The notes: generated from the letters alone by a model not told the origin. 42,512 nucleotides of DNA from Balneolia bacterium (GCA_003567135.1 PXAI01000332.1:1-42512); one strand, 5' to 3'. Shown: positions 25,192-34,083, counted from the first letter of the stretch. Made by a program: numbers and translations.

Positions 25192-25353
25192 TTACTCGTT
25201 GTTCGACCCGCTCCGGGGTCGGTTCTGCGACCTGCGATTATTTTTAGATCCCCCAAAAAAAGTAGTTCCTGTTTTTCAATCTGTATCACTCATTTTCTGG
25301 CGAACTCAAAAGCTCAACACTCAACACTGGAGCGGAGCGACATCTTTACTAAT

Positions 25354-25375
25354 CACACGTCGCCAATCTGCACTC
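25354..25375 (+). repeat. Short direct repeat, copy 2
   Basis: CACACGTCGCCAATCTGCAC and the next two bases pair with the repeat at 25047-25068 (19 of 22). It ends 9 bases before the stop of sppA. Confidence 0.55.
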
Positions 25376-25384
25376 CCCTCACTT

Positions 25385-27172
25385 TTACTTTATCTCAATA
25401 TGGTACGGCATAATCGCCCAGGCGCCGGGGCGGTTTTGGGATACGGATCTGGCCAGAAACTCAATTTCATCCTGATAGGGCAGGCTGTAGCCGAGCATAT
25501 TTCGGGCGCTGACCTGTGAACTTGCGGTAAGTGACTCGATCAGGGTTTGCTGTCTTGGGTACCGCGTTACGGCCCATCTGTCGATACCTGCGAGTTCGGC
25601 TGCTGCAGCAACGGCATCACTCAATCCGCCAACTGCGTCGGTCAGGCCGGCTTCATACGCGTCTTCGCCGCTCCATACGCGGCCCTGTGCCAGCGCGTGT
25701 ACTTCATCGTAGGTCATTTCGCGGCTGTCGGCAACCCGGTTTACAAACTGCTCATAAGCTTCAGAAATGAAGCGGTCGAAGCGTGTTCGCTGTGCCGGCG
25801 TTAGTTCGGTGGATGGATCAAACCACCCCGCATTTTCGTGGATTTGGATTTCATCGAACGTGAGGCCGATGCGGTCATTCAAAAGATCCGTTGCGGTAAA
25901 GCGCGTGCCAATAACTCCGATTGAACCGGTTATGGTGGTGCGCTCAGCAAATATCTTTTCAGCGCCCATGCTGATATAATATCCGCCGGATGCCGCCACA
26001 TTACCCATGGAGGCCACAACAGGCTTTTTCTCGCGCGCATCACGAATCATTTCCCAGATGACATCAGACGTGGAAGCTGCCCCGCCCGGACTGCTGATCC
26101 GGATTACAATCGCCTTAACGTTGTCGTTATCAAGAGCCGCTTCAAGTGAACGCCCGAACTTGCGAGCATTGATTCCGGAATCACCGTCGAATGGGCCTTC
26201 TGCGCCTGCTGACGGTAAAATGACGCCATCCATGTAAATGATGGCAATCTGATCTGACGGCGCCCGGTCAAGTCCGGCAGTACGGTTGCTCACGCGGCTA
26301 TATCGGCGGTTTGGTACGAGCGACAAACTGCGGTCATCATCAATTTCAAGCTGTGTTTTGATCCGGTTTTTAAGATTATCAAATGAGATGAGCTCATCGA
26401 CGAGTCCCATCTCAACGTACGACTCAATCGCCAGAACTGGCTGATTGTTGAGTATCTCCCGCACTTCGGCCATGCTCATGTTGTTGCGCTCAGCAATCGC
26501 TTCCTCCAGCTCCGCGGCCACATCGTTCATAATAGCCGTTAGCTGCTCGCGGTCTGCATCAGAAAAACGATCTCTGATGAATGGATCACCGGCCGTTTTA
26601 TACACGCCTTCATTGCTGATATACGCCTCAACGCCAATCTTATCCAGCAGATTTCTGAAAAACACGCCCTGAATCCGAAGCCCGTCAAGCTGCAGATAGG
26701 TCATAGGCGGCGCAAAAATGGAATCTGCTGCGGTAGCCAGATAATATCCGCCTTCATTCATACCGATATCGTTTGTGGTGGCATACACAAACTTGCCTGA
26801 TTCCTTTTTGAAACTTTTTATCATGCGGCGCATCTCCTGAAGGTGAGCCCATGGAGTTTGAAGGAAGTCAATTTCCAGAAGCACGCCGTCAATCCGGTCG
26901 TCAACCGCTGCTTTTCTCAGATTGTTTTCAAGCGATTCAAGCGTGGCAAATGCAGGACCCTGTGGTGCAAAAATTTCTTCAAACGGATCTGAAGAATCGC
27001 GTTCACCGACGTTAGCGGTCAGGTGAATATGAAGCACGCTGTTATCTCTGATAAACGGCTCAGAATCGCCAGAGGTGGCGACAATCAGCACAAAGAAAAA
27101 CATGAAAATGAGAAACAGCGCCAGAATAAAGCCAACGAGAGACGCAAGGGCGTTTTTAATAAAATCGAGCAT
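25385..27172 (-). CDS. sppA: Signal peptide peptidase SppA, long (67K) type
   Basis: A 595-residue membrane serine-lysine protease that degrades cleaved signal peptides. One N-terminal membrane anchor (about 11-33) is followed by two tandem ClpP-like domains. The catalytic Lys192 is in GVYKTAGDPF (N-terminal half) and the nucleophile Ser395 in GNVAASGGYYIS (C-terminal half), matching the Lys/Ser split of the E. coli long form (K209/S409). Length agrees with the 67K type. It is divergent from the oxidoreductase at 27382, with 209 bases between. Confidence 0.95.
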   Translation of the reverse strand: MLDFIKNALASLVGFILALFLIFMFFFVLIVATSGDSEPFIRDNSVLHIHLTANVGERDSSDPFEEIFAPQGPAFATLESLENNLRKAAVDDRIDGVLLEIDFLQTPWAHLQEMRRMIKSFKKESGKFVYATTNDIGMNEGGYYLATAADSIFAPPMTYLQLDGLRIQGVFFRNLLDKIGVEAYISNEGVYKTAGDPFIRDRFSDADREQLTAIMNDVAAELEEAIAERNNMSMAEVREILNNQPVLAIESYVEMGLVDELISFDNLKNRIKTQLEIDDDRSLSLVPNRRYSRVSNRTAGLDRAPSDQIAIIYMDGVILPSAGAEGPFDGDSGINARKFGRSLEAALDNDNVKAIVIRISSPGGAASTSDVIWEMIRDAREKKPVVASMGNVAASGGYYISMGAEKIFAERTTITGSIGVIGTRFTATDLLNDRIGLTFDEIQIHENAGWFDPSTELTPAQRTRFDRFISEAYEQFVNRVADSREMTYDEVHALAQGRVWSGEDAYEAGLTDAVGGLSDAVAAAAELAGIDRWAVTRYPRQQTLIESLTASSQVSARNMLGYSLPYQDEIEFLARSVSQNRPGAWAIMPYHIEIK

Positions 27173-27381
27173 GGCTGAGGAAAAGGTTTGGTTTTATGAT
27201 TGGTCAAAAAAACGGTATCGGAACACCGGCGTTTTTCTTTTACAGGATTACGCCGGAAATGTTACAAATCATCTGAAAATACGGTATTTCAGTTTAAAAA
27301 AATCAGGAATGAAGTAGATTCGGGAGATGTTTCCGAAAGACGTATCTTCTTTTTTAATCCCGAAGCATTATTCCATAATTC

Positions 27382-28983
27382 ATGCCTGAAATTTTTGATG
27401 CCATCGTCGTTGGTTCCGGCCATAACGGGCTTACCTGCGCGTGTTATCTGGCCAAAGCGGGCCACAAAGTTCTTGTTCTTGAGTCACGCGATACCATAGG
27501 CGGAGCGGTTTGTACGGAAACCATGTTTAAGTCGGATCAGTACCCGGGCGGTTTCCGGATGGATGTCGGATCGTCGGCGCATTTCATGATTCATCAGACG
27601 CCCGTTATCAAGGATCTGAACCTGGAAAAATACGGCCTGGAATATATTGAGATGGATCCGTTCATGTCGTTTCCGGTTCCCGGTCAGCAAAAAGTAATAC
27701 ACTTTTTCAGGGATATCGAAAAAACGATCGAATCGATTGCGCAGGTTTCCCCGCAGGACGCCGTGCGATACCGGGAATTCATCGCATTCTGGAAGAAGAT
27801 CAACAAGGGTGTACTGAAAACGTTTCTGGTGCCGCCAACTTCGGGGAACATTATCAGGGAAATGGCTATAGGGCAGATGCGCGACGGATCGATGTTTGGG
27901 AAAGGCGGTCAGATGGATGGCCTCCGGCAGATTTTCAGCAGCTACGAGCAGGTGGTTAACGAGTATTTCGAAAATGAATCGGTGCGAACCGCGCTTAACT
28001 GGATGGCTGCTCAGTCGGGTCCGCCGCCGGATCAGACGGCTACCGGCGATTTTGTGGGATGGCAGGCAATGCTGCATGAAAGCGGCGGCAAACGGCCGCG
28101 TGGCGGGAGCGGAATGCTCACTCAGGCGATGGCGGCCATGCTTCGCGATCACGGCGGCGAGGTGAAGGCGAACAGTCCGGTCGGGAAAATTCTGGTTTCA
28201 GGCGGGAAGGCCGTGGGCGTCAAACTGGCCAACGGTGATGAATACCGGTCGAAAGTGGTGATTTCCAACGCGCACGTGCAAACGACTATGCTGAAGCTCG
28301 TTGGGAAAGAGCACATCAGCCCGGAGCTGCTGCACCGTGTGAAATCGATAAATGTGGGCAACGGTTTCGGAATGGTGATTCGCTGTGCGGTAAAGGAGCT
28401 GCCCAAATACACAAGCTGCCCCGACGACGAACACGTGCACAACGGCTTGCAGATGCTGTGCCCGGATATGAAGTATATGAAGCGCGCCATCGGCGATTAT
28501 ATGAAGGGCGATCCGCCTGAAAAACCGGCCGTAGTGGCCATGACGTTCTCAAAAATCGATCCGGACCTTTGTCCTGACGGCACACACACGCTTTTTGCAT
28601 GGGCGCAGTGGCATCCGTATGAACTGCGCGACGGCCTCAGCTGGGATGCAATCCGCGAACGTGAAGCACAGAAAATTTATGACGTCGTTTGTGATTATGC
28701 CCCGAATATGAAGGGCAAGCTGATCGACTGGTACATCCAGACCCCGCTGGATATTGAGCGGAAACACGGTCTGCTGAAAGGAAACGTGATGCACGTGGAG
28801 ATGACGCTCGATCAGATGTTCATGTTCAGGCCAACTCCCGAAATGAGCGCGTACGAGACGCCGGTTGAGAATCTGTATCTGTCCAGCGCGTCGTGTCATC
28901 CGGGAGGAGGCGTTTTTGCCGCTGCCGGACATAACGCGGCCGGTGTGGTGCTCAAACATCTCAAAAAGAAAAAATGGTTCTGA
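27382..28983 (+). CDS. FAD-dependent oxidoreductase, phytoene desaturase/PYROXD2-like
   Basis: A 533-residue flavoprotein. The N-terminal dinucleotide fold VVGSGHNGLTCACYLAKAGH (9-28) is followed by VLVLESRDTIGGAVCTE, and the C-terminus has LYLSSASCHPGGGVFAAAGHNAA, the FAD-contacting end of the carotenoid desaturase/COG1233 superfamily. It is closer in style to PYROXD2-like NAD(P)/FAD oxidoreductases than to true CrtI, and no other carotenoid gene is nearby, so the substrate is unknown. The next gene starts 7 bases after its stop and is probably cotranscribed. Confidence 0.85.
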   Translation: MPEIFDAIVVGSGHNGLTCACYLAKAGHKVLVLESRDTIGGAVCTETMFKSDQYPGGFRMDVGSSAHFMIHQTPVIKDLNLEKYGLEYIEMDPFMSFPVPGQQKVIHFFRDIEKTIESIAQVSPQDAVRYREFIAFWKKINKGVLKTFLVPPTSGNIIREMAIGQMRDGSMFGKGGQMDGLRQIFSSYEQVVNEYFENESVRTALNWMAAQSGPPPDQTATGDFVGWQAMLHESGGKRPRGGSGMLTQAMAAMLRDHGGEVKANSPVGKILVSGGKAVGVKLANGDEYRSKVVISNAHVQTTMLKLVGKEHISPELLHRVKSINVGNGFGMVIRCAVKELPKYTSCPDDEHVHNGLQMLCPDMKYMKRAIGDYMKGDPPEKPAVVAMTFSKIDPDLCPDGTHTLFAWAQWHPYELRDGLSWDAIREREAQKIYDVVCDYAPNMKGKLIDWYIQTPLDIERKHGLLKGNVMHVEMTLDQMFMFRPTPEMSAYETPVENLYLSSASCHPGGGVFAAAGHNAAGVVLKHLKKKKWF

Positions 28984-28990
28984 TCCGGCT

Positions 28991-30073
28991 ATGTCAAAAC
29001 GCTTGATTGAGTATAAAGGCGGCCAGCTCCATTTCAACGGGCTACGGCTTTCCGTCGATCCGCTGCTGCCGGTCGTCATCCTGATTATGGCCTGGGTACT
29101 CAGCGAGCGTTATTATCCGGGAACGCTGTATCTCGAATCTTCCCTCGAATACTGGCTTTTGGGGGGATTTACCGCACTTTTCATCACCGTCTCGATCGTG
29201 ATTCATGAAATTGGCCACAGCGTGATGGCAACCTGGCTTAAAATCCCGATTGAGCGCGTGCATCTTTATCTCTTTGGCGGAATGGCAGAACTGAAATACC
29301 GTCCTCAGCGTCCGGTGGAGGAGTTTTTTATCGCTCTTGCCGGCCCGGCTGCATCGTTTACGCTGGCGCTGTTTTCGTATTTTTGCTACGCCGTTCTGCT
29401 CTCGCCGGATTATCTGATATACTACTTTTTCCAGTTTCTGGCGCTCATCAACCTGCTTATTACGCTGTTTAATTTACTGCCGATTTTTCCACTCGACGGA
29501 GGCCGGATCGTACGCGCCGTGATCTGGAAACTGAAGAAGAATTACATCAAAGCCTCCTCACTCACACATAAAGGCGCCAGAATATTCATCGCATTTCTGC
29601 TGATTATGACGCTCATCGACTATTTTATTTATGACTCGGGGTACGCGTTTGTAGTTGGGATTCTGGCGCTTTATATGATGTACACGCACCACAACGGCCG
29701 CGGCGAGCTGAAGTACGAACCTGAGCTCGACGACCTGATTTACATTGACAGTGAGATCAAAAGCACGGATCTTCTGATTGACTTTTTGCAGAGCGAAAAT
29801 GAGATCGTGATTGCTGATGCGATCATTCCTGTAATTGAGGATGCGCAAATCAGCCGGGTTATCGACGGTGTGCGCATTAACGGCGCCAGACCTGAAGATG
29901 GTCCCGACAGTCTGCGCGAGATGACGTCCGGAGATTATATTGACCCGCTTGATCAGGCGACCTTCGATATCAGGGTGAGATACCGCGCCGGATGGGTTCC
30001 CGTCATTCAGGACGGCGAATTTGTCGGGATGTGTGATGCCCGTGAAATGCGGTTTTGGCTGCTGCAAAAATGA
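28991..30073 (+). CDS. M50 (site-2 type) membrane metalloprotease with CBS-like tail
   Basis: A 360-residue polytopic protein. The zinc motif IHEIGHSVMA (His72, Glu73, His76) lies in a membrane helix and the third ligand Asp169 in IFPLDGGRIVRA. Further segments include FIALAGPAASF (113-123) and the LYLFGGMAEL strand. The soluble C-terminal part (about 245-360) ends with GWVPVIQDGEFVGMCDAREM, resembling half of a CBS domain. Related enzymes cut membrane-bound regulators. The start is the ATG at 28991, seven bases after the oxidoreductase stop; the in-frame ATG at 28865 lies inside that gene. The substrate is unknown. Confidence 0.88.
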   Translation: MSKRLIEYKGGQLHFNGLRLSVDPLLPVVILIMAWVLSERYYPGTLYLESSLEYWLLGGFTALFITVSIVIHEIGHSVMATWLKIPIERVHLYLFGGMAELKYRPQRPVEEFFIALAGPAASFTLALFSYFCYAVLLSPDYLIYYFFQFLALINLLITLFNLLPIFPLDGGRIVRAVIWKLKKNYIKASSLTHKGARIFIAFLLIMTLIDYFIYDSGYAFVVGILALYMMYTHHNGRGELKYEPELDDLIYIDSEIKSTDLLIDFLQSENEIVIADAIIPVIEDAQISRVIDGVRINGARPEDGPDSLREMTSGDYIDPLDQATFDIRVRYRAGWVPVIQDGEFVGMCDAREMRFWLLQK

Positions 30074-30100
30074 TTTTTGAATAAAAAATAACTTCAGGAA

Positions 30101-30154
30101 GCGCAGCCCTGTGGTAGAGACGCAATGCATTGCGTCTCTACCACAGGGCTGCGC
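30101..30154. repeat. 54-base perfect palindrome
   Basis: Two 27-base arms meet without a loop at ATGCAT (centre between 30127 and 30128) and pair perfectly from GCGCAGCCC to GGGCTGCGC. It lies in the 133-base gap between the M50 protease stop and the alr start. The inner 28 bases share length and outer residues with the palindrome at 21418-21449. There is no T tract directly after it (TTTT begins at 30162), so a terminator role is possible but not its best explanation. Confidence 0.92.
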
Positions 30155-30206
30155 GGGACGCTTTTCTGACAAAAGAATTTTTTTGAATAATCGGGACTAA
30201 ACCAAC

Positions 30207-31289
30207 ATGCATACCCAGTTCATACCCAAAAACAGCTCGACCTCCCGCATCGAAATTTCGCGTGAAAACCTGAGGCACAATCTGAAGGTGCTCGCGCATA
30301 AAGCCGGTTATGGCGTCAGGCGTATGGCCGTCGTAAAGGCGAATGCCTACGGGCATGGTACGGAGCTGATTTTGCCTGAAATCAGCGGTGAATGCGACTG
30401 GTTCGGGGTTGCTTCGCTGGAGGAAGGCATTGAGGTCAGATCAATGGGGATTGAGATTCCGGTGTTGGTTTTTGCGCCGGTGAAGGCAGGTTTGCTCGAT
30501 AAGTACCGTGAATTCAGCCTGACCGCGACAGCCGGTTCCATTGAAGAAGTGCAGATGGTGAATTCCGGTACACCGTTTCATCTTGAGTTTGATACGGGGA
30601 TGGGAAGGCTCGGGCTTTATGAGGAGCAAATCCCGGAAATAATTTCCATTCTGGATCAGAAAAACCTGATCCCGTCCGGGCTGATGACGCACTTCTCGAT
30701 GGCTGATCAGCCGGACTCATCCTACACAAAAAATCAGCTGAAAACCTGGAACCGAATTCTGGATCAGCTGCCGGATTCGTGGAAAAAAGGGCTGATTCAC
30801 GCGGCCAATTCAGGTGGTTTGATTCATTATCCGGAAAGCCGCTTCAGTATGGTTCGTCACGGTATTGCGCTGTACGGATACAGTCCGGATGGCGATGAAT
30901 CAGAGCTTAAGCCGGTGCTAAGCTGGAAATCGGAGGTGGTGTCGTGTAAGTTTTTCCGGAAGGGGATGCGGGTCAGCTACGAAGGGGCCTGGACGGCTGA
31001 AAAAGACGGCTGGCTGATCGTTATTCCGGCTGGATATGCGGACGGGATTCCGCGGCAGCTCAGCAATAAAATCGAGCTTTTTGCCGACGGGCGCCGGATC
31101 AAACAGGTAGGAAACGTAACGATGGATTACATCATGGCGTTTTCTGATGTGCCGCTGGTCGCTGGAACGGAAGTGGAGCTATTTGGCCCGAACAGTATGA
31201 ATGCCAACCACTGGGCGGAAAAATCGGGCACAATATCCTACGCGATTTTATGCGGAATTCACCCGAAAATTGAGAGAGAGCTGGTCTGA
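30207..31289 (+). CDS. alr: Alanine racemase
   Basis: A 360-residue PLP enzyme that makes D-alanine for peptidoglycan. The PLP lysine is Lys44 in MAVVKANAYGHG. Other landmarks are HLEFDTGMGRLG, SMVRHGIALYGYSP, and VSYEGAWTAEKDGWLIVIPAGYADG with the catalytic tyrosine of the SYG/SYxxxW region (here SYEGAW). VTMDYIMA near the C-terminus is also typical. The ATG at 30207 is 52 bases beyond the 54-base palindrome. The stop codon forms part of a small hairpin with the stop of the convergent lipoprotein gene. Confidence 0.95.
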   Translation: MHTQFIPKNSSTSRIEISRENLRHNLKVLAHKAGYGVRRMAVVKANAYGHGTELILPEISGECDWFGVASLEEGIEVRSMGIEIPVLVFAPVKAGLLDKYREFSLTATAGSIEEVQMVNSGTPFHLEFDTGMGRLGLYEEQIPEIISILDQKNLIPSGLMTHFSMADQPDSSYTKNQLKTWNRILDQLPDSWKKGLIHAANSGGLIHYPESRFSMVRHGIALYGYSPDGDESELKPVLSWKSEVVSCKFFRKGMRVSYEGAWTAEKDGWLIVIPAGYADGIPRQLSNKIELFADGRRIKQVGNVTMDYIMAFSDVPLVAGTEVELFGPNSMNANHWAEKSGTISYAILCGIHPKIERELV

Positions 31290-31310
31290 ATTATCTTCGG
31301 ATCAGTCCAG
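31281..31310. repeat. Hairpin spanning two convergent stop codons
   Basis: CTGGTCTGA (31281-31289) pairs with TCAGTCCAG (31302-31310), one T-T mismatch, loop of 12. Each arm contains the stop of one gene (alr, plus; lipoprotein, minus). No T tract is present, so any terminator action would be weak. Confidence 0.4.
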
Positions 31311-31763
31311 AATATCAATCAGTTCGATATCGTAGCGAAGCGTGTCATCCCGCTGATGTAAAGCCGGCGGAAGCAGTGCAGCACGAACGCCACCCTGATT
31401 CATCCCGGTAACGATCTGGCGAAAGGTTGGAGAGCGGTTCTCAAGGCTTACGACAATGGGATTGGGATTCGCGTTGGCATAAGAACTTTCCAGCGCCTGG
31501 CCGTTGCCACTGTTAGCCCACACGGAGTAGTACATGCGTCCCTGATCTCTCTCAATAATCCCGCCAAAATCTTCATCGCCGATTTCTACATCGAAAATGA
31601 GGGTTCCGTTGGGAAGCGTATCAGGAACAATTCCTGTGATATCGACAGGATCGGGAACAAGGCTAAAATCCGTACCACGGAAGCGGTCATCTTCGCATCC
31701 GGCGAGGATCAGCAGGGTTACAAAAAGAATGGTTAAAAGAAAAAGGCGAAAGGTCGATAGCAT
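31302..31763 (-). CDS. Degenerate FKBP-like lipoprotein
   Basis: A 153-residue protein with a lipoprotein signal peptide (LILAGCEDD, Cys23). The C-terminal half follows the layout of FKBP-type peptidyl-prolyl isomerases: FRQIVTGMNQGGVRAALLPP corresponds to the usual IPGWEEGLxGMKVGxKRRLxIPP, and DTLRYDIELIDIL to the closing ATLxFDVELLDI. Substrate-pocket residues such as the aromatic Trp of the IPGW motif are not evident, so catalysis is doubtful. It could be a chaperone-like periplasmic or surface lipoprotein. It is convergent with alr, and the next minus-strand gene (rimO) is 104 bases upstream, so it may be its last operon member. Confidence 0.6.
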   Translation of the reverse strand: MLSTFRLFLLTILFVTLLILAGCEDDRFRGTDFSLVPDPVDITGIVPDTLPNGTLIFDVEIGDEDFGGIIERDQGRMYYSVWANSGNGQALESSYANANPNPIVVSLENRSPTFRQIVTGMNQGGVRAALLPPALHQRDDTLRYDIELIDILD

Positions 31764-31867
31764 TGTCGGAGCTGTAATTGTGGTTTTATGAAGACTTATA
31801 AGATACGAAAATATTGACGGAAGATTGTGCAGTGCAATCAGAAAATCGTGAATGCCGGAATGGCGGG

Positions 31868-33184
31868 TCAGATTTTGCCGGTAATTTCCCCGAACAGATC
31901 GAAAGCCTCAACGTCGGTTACGCGTGCGCGGTAAAATTCTCCGGTTTGGAGTGAGCTAACGTCAAATCCGTTTTCGGCTGACTGAATGATGAATTCGTTA
32001 TCCACTTCGGGGCAGTCGTATTCCGTGCGGCCGTAGGCGATGCCGTCCTCAATCCGGTCGATCAGAACGGGCATTTCTTTATCCATCAGCGCCATATTGT
32101 GATCCATGGAAATATCTTCCTGGTCGGACATGATCTGGCGAATGCGGCGCATTTTCTCTTTTTCCGTTACCGGATTTCCAAGCGGGAACGCGGTCGTGTC
32201 ATCTTCCTGCGAGTACGGGAACACGCCCAGACGATCAAAACGAACATCGCGGATAAAATCCCGCATCGACTCAAAATGCTCCAACGTTTCGTTCGGATAA
32301 CCAATAATAAGCGTGGTACGCATTCTGATCCCCGGTACTTCGTCGCGGATCAGCTGAATCAGATCCCGCAGTCGATTTTCGGTAACGCCGCGCCGCATGG
32401 ATTTCAGCACTTCGGTATTGGTATGCTGAATCGGCATATCGAGGTAGTTGCAGATATTCTCCCGCTCGCGGATTACGGACAGAATCTGAACCGGAAACTT
32501 TGCCGGATAGGCGTAAAGCAGCCTGATCCACTCGAAGCCCACATCGCTGAGGCGCTTTAGCAGTTCGTCCAGTTTTCGCTCGCCGTACTGATCGAGGCCA
32601 TAGTACGTGAGATCCTGACCGATCAGAATAAGTTCTTTCACGCCGTTTACACGCAGTTTGATCGCTTCCTGCACGAGTTCATCCATCGAGCGGGAAACGT
32701 GGCCGCCGCGCATAATCGGGATTGCGCAGAATGAACACGGGTTATCGCATCCTTCCGAAATCTTCATATACGCGAAGTGCGGAGGCGTGGAAAGATCGCG
32801 TTCACCAATCAGATTGTACTTGAATTCGCCGCCCAGTTCTTTCAGTATTTCAGGGAGATGGTTGCTCCCGAAATATCGGTCCACCTCGGGAATTTCATTG
32901 GCGAGGTCGTCGGCATAGCGCTGTGAAAGGCATCCCATAACCAGCAGTTTCTGGATTTTGCCCGATTGCTTCAAATCGGCCGCCTGCAAAATGTGTTCGA
33001 TAGACTCTTCTTTCGCCGATTCAATAAATCCGCAGGTGTTGATAACGACTACGTCGGATGACGTGGGCTGATCTGCGATGGTAAAGGCGTTTGCGCGGCA
33101 TTGGGCCAGCAAAACCTCGGAATCCACCTGATTTTTGGAGCAGCCAAGCGTGTGGACGTAAACACTGGGAACTTTCGTTTTCAT
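31868..33184 (-). CDS. rimO: Ribosomal protein S12 methylthiotransferase RimO
   Basis: A 438-residue radical-SAM enzyme that methylthiolates an aspartate of ribosomal protein uS12. Three N-terminal cysteines hold one iron-sulfur cluster: Cys15 (LGCSKNQVDSE), Cys51 (NTCGFIESAKEES) and Cys85 (MGCLSQRY). The radical-SAM motif is SEGCDNPCSFCAIP with Cys146, Cys150 and Cys153. A TRAM domain follows near the C-terminus (about 370-438). The LGCSKNQVDSE opening separates RimO from the tRNA enzyme MiaB. It lies 29 bases after tatC, in the same minus-strand cluster. Confidence 0.96.
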   Translation of the reverse strand: MKTKVPSVYVHTLGCSKNQVDSEVLLAQCRANAFTIADQPTSSDVVVINTCGFIESAKEESIEHILQAADLKQSGKIQKLLVMGCLSQRYADDLANEIPEVDRYFGSNHLPEILKELGGEFKYNLIGERDLSTPPHFAYMKISEGCDNPCSFCAIPIMRGGHVSRSMDELVQEAIKLRVNGVKELILIGQDLTYYGLDQYGERKLDELLKRLSDVGFEWIRLLYAYPAKFPVQILSVIRERENICNYLDMPIQHTNTEVLKSMRRGVTENRLRDLIQLIRDEVPGIRMRTTLIIGYPNETLEHFESMRDFIRDVRFDRLGVFPYSQEDDTTAFPLGNPVTEKEKMRRIRQIMSDQEDISMDHNMALMDKEMPVLIDRIEDGIAYGRTEYDCPEVDNEFIIQSAENGFDVSSLQTGEFYRARVTDVEAFDLFGEITGKI

Positions 33185-33213
33185 GAAATTACGGAGTAAT
33201 GTTGATCGGTGAG

Positions 33214-34077
33214 TTATTCGGCTGTTTTGCCCGGTGCGCCTTCTGATCCCCAGATTTCGCGGTTACGTTTCCGGTTAACCACGCGGGAGATATAGATACC
33301 GAACTGGTAAAGCAGGATCAACGGGATGGCGATGAGCATCTGCGAAATCGGATCAGGCGGGGTGATGAATGCGGAAACCACAAAGCAGAGTACAATCGCG
33401 ATCCGGCGGTATTTGATCATAAATTCGGGCGTCAGAATCCCGATTTTTGACAGCGTGTAGCTGATCATCGGGAGCTGGAAAATTATACCGCAGGCCAGTA
33501 CCCAGGTCGTTACGGCCGAGAAATAGGCGTTGATATCAATGTCGTTTCGCACAGCATCGCTGATCTGAAACGTGGCGAAAAACTGTACGGCAAACGGCAC
33601 AAGAACCAGATAACCGAACGCAACGCCCATGAGGAAGAGAATGATTATAAAAAATACGGTGAATCCGGTCTGTTTTTTCTCCGATGTTTGCAGTGCCGGT
33701 TCGATAAAGGCGTAAATCTGATAAATAAACAGCGGTGATCCGATGATAAACCCAACGACAATCAGCGTGCCGAAATAGGTAAAAAACTGTCCGGGAAGGC
33801 GCCTGTTCTGCAGTACAAGATCAACCGCTTCGATGCCGACCAGCCGGTAGACGAAAAAGTCGGAGTAGGCGGGCCCGAGCAGGACTTTTTCGATGATGAA
33901 ATTCGAAAAAATAAAAGCGGTGATCATTCCGATCACCACGCCGATGAGCCCTTTTATGATGCGCCACCGGAACTCCTCAAGGTGATCCAGAAACGGCATT
34001 TCATCCGTGTTAATCCGGGGAGATTCTGCCTTCGGGAGTTCCCGATCCATAGTTTGACGCTGGGAAGTGGTTGACAC
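33214..34077 (-). CDS. tatC: Twin-arginine translocase subunit TatC
   Basis: A 287-residue inner membrane protein with six membrane segments that recognises twin-arginine signal peptides. MPFLDHLEEFRWRI near residue 27 holds the conserved glutamates and arginine of the TatC N-terminal region, and the later GxxxxFQLPMISYTLSKIGI segment is characteristic. The apparent start is GTG at 34077, six bases after glyA; an ATG nine codons later (34050) is an alternative. No tatA/B gene is in view. It sits in the glyA-tatC-rimO cluster. Confidence 0.94.
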   Translation of the reverse strand: MSTTSQRQTMDRELPKAESPRINTDEMPFLDHLEEFRWRIIKGLIGVVIGMITAFIFSNFIIEKVLLGPAYSDFFVYRLVGIEAVDLVLQNRRLPGQFFTYFGTLIVVGFIIGSPLFIYQIYAFIEPALQTSEKKQTGFTVFFIIILFLMGVAFGYLVLVPFAVQFFATFQISDAVRNDIDINAYFSAVTTWVLACGIIFQLPMISYTLSKIGILTPEFMIKYRRIAIVLCFVVSAFITPPDPISQMLIAIPLILLYQFGIYISRVVNRKRNREIWGSEGAPGKTAE

Positions 34078-34083
34078 AGTTTA

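Larger units (their letters stand above)
24811..25384. other. Gene-free repeat cluster between rho and sppA
   Basis: A 574-base stretch with no supported gene. It contains two diverged copies (222 bases apart) of a unit with a CCCCGGG...ACCCGGGG frame plus a trailing hairpin, another imperfect direct repeat (25047-25068 and 25354-25375), and a possible terminator for rho. Short open frames here cross repeat boundaries and have no family motif. Confidence 0.7.

Noticed and set aside
24873..25519. Plus-strand open frames in the rho-sppA gap
   Set aside because: They cross the repeat units and run into sppA antisense. No motif or start signal supports them.
27484..28152. 222-codon minus-strand frame inside the FAD oxidoreductase
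   Set aside because: It is a shadow of a gene with clear FAD motifs, with no start context.
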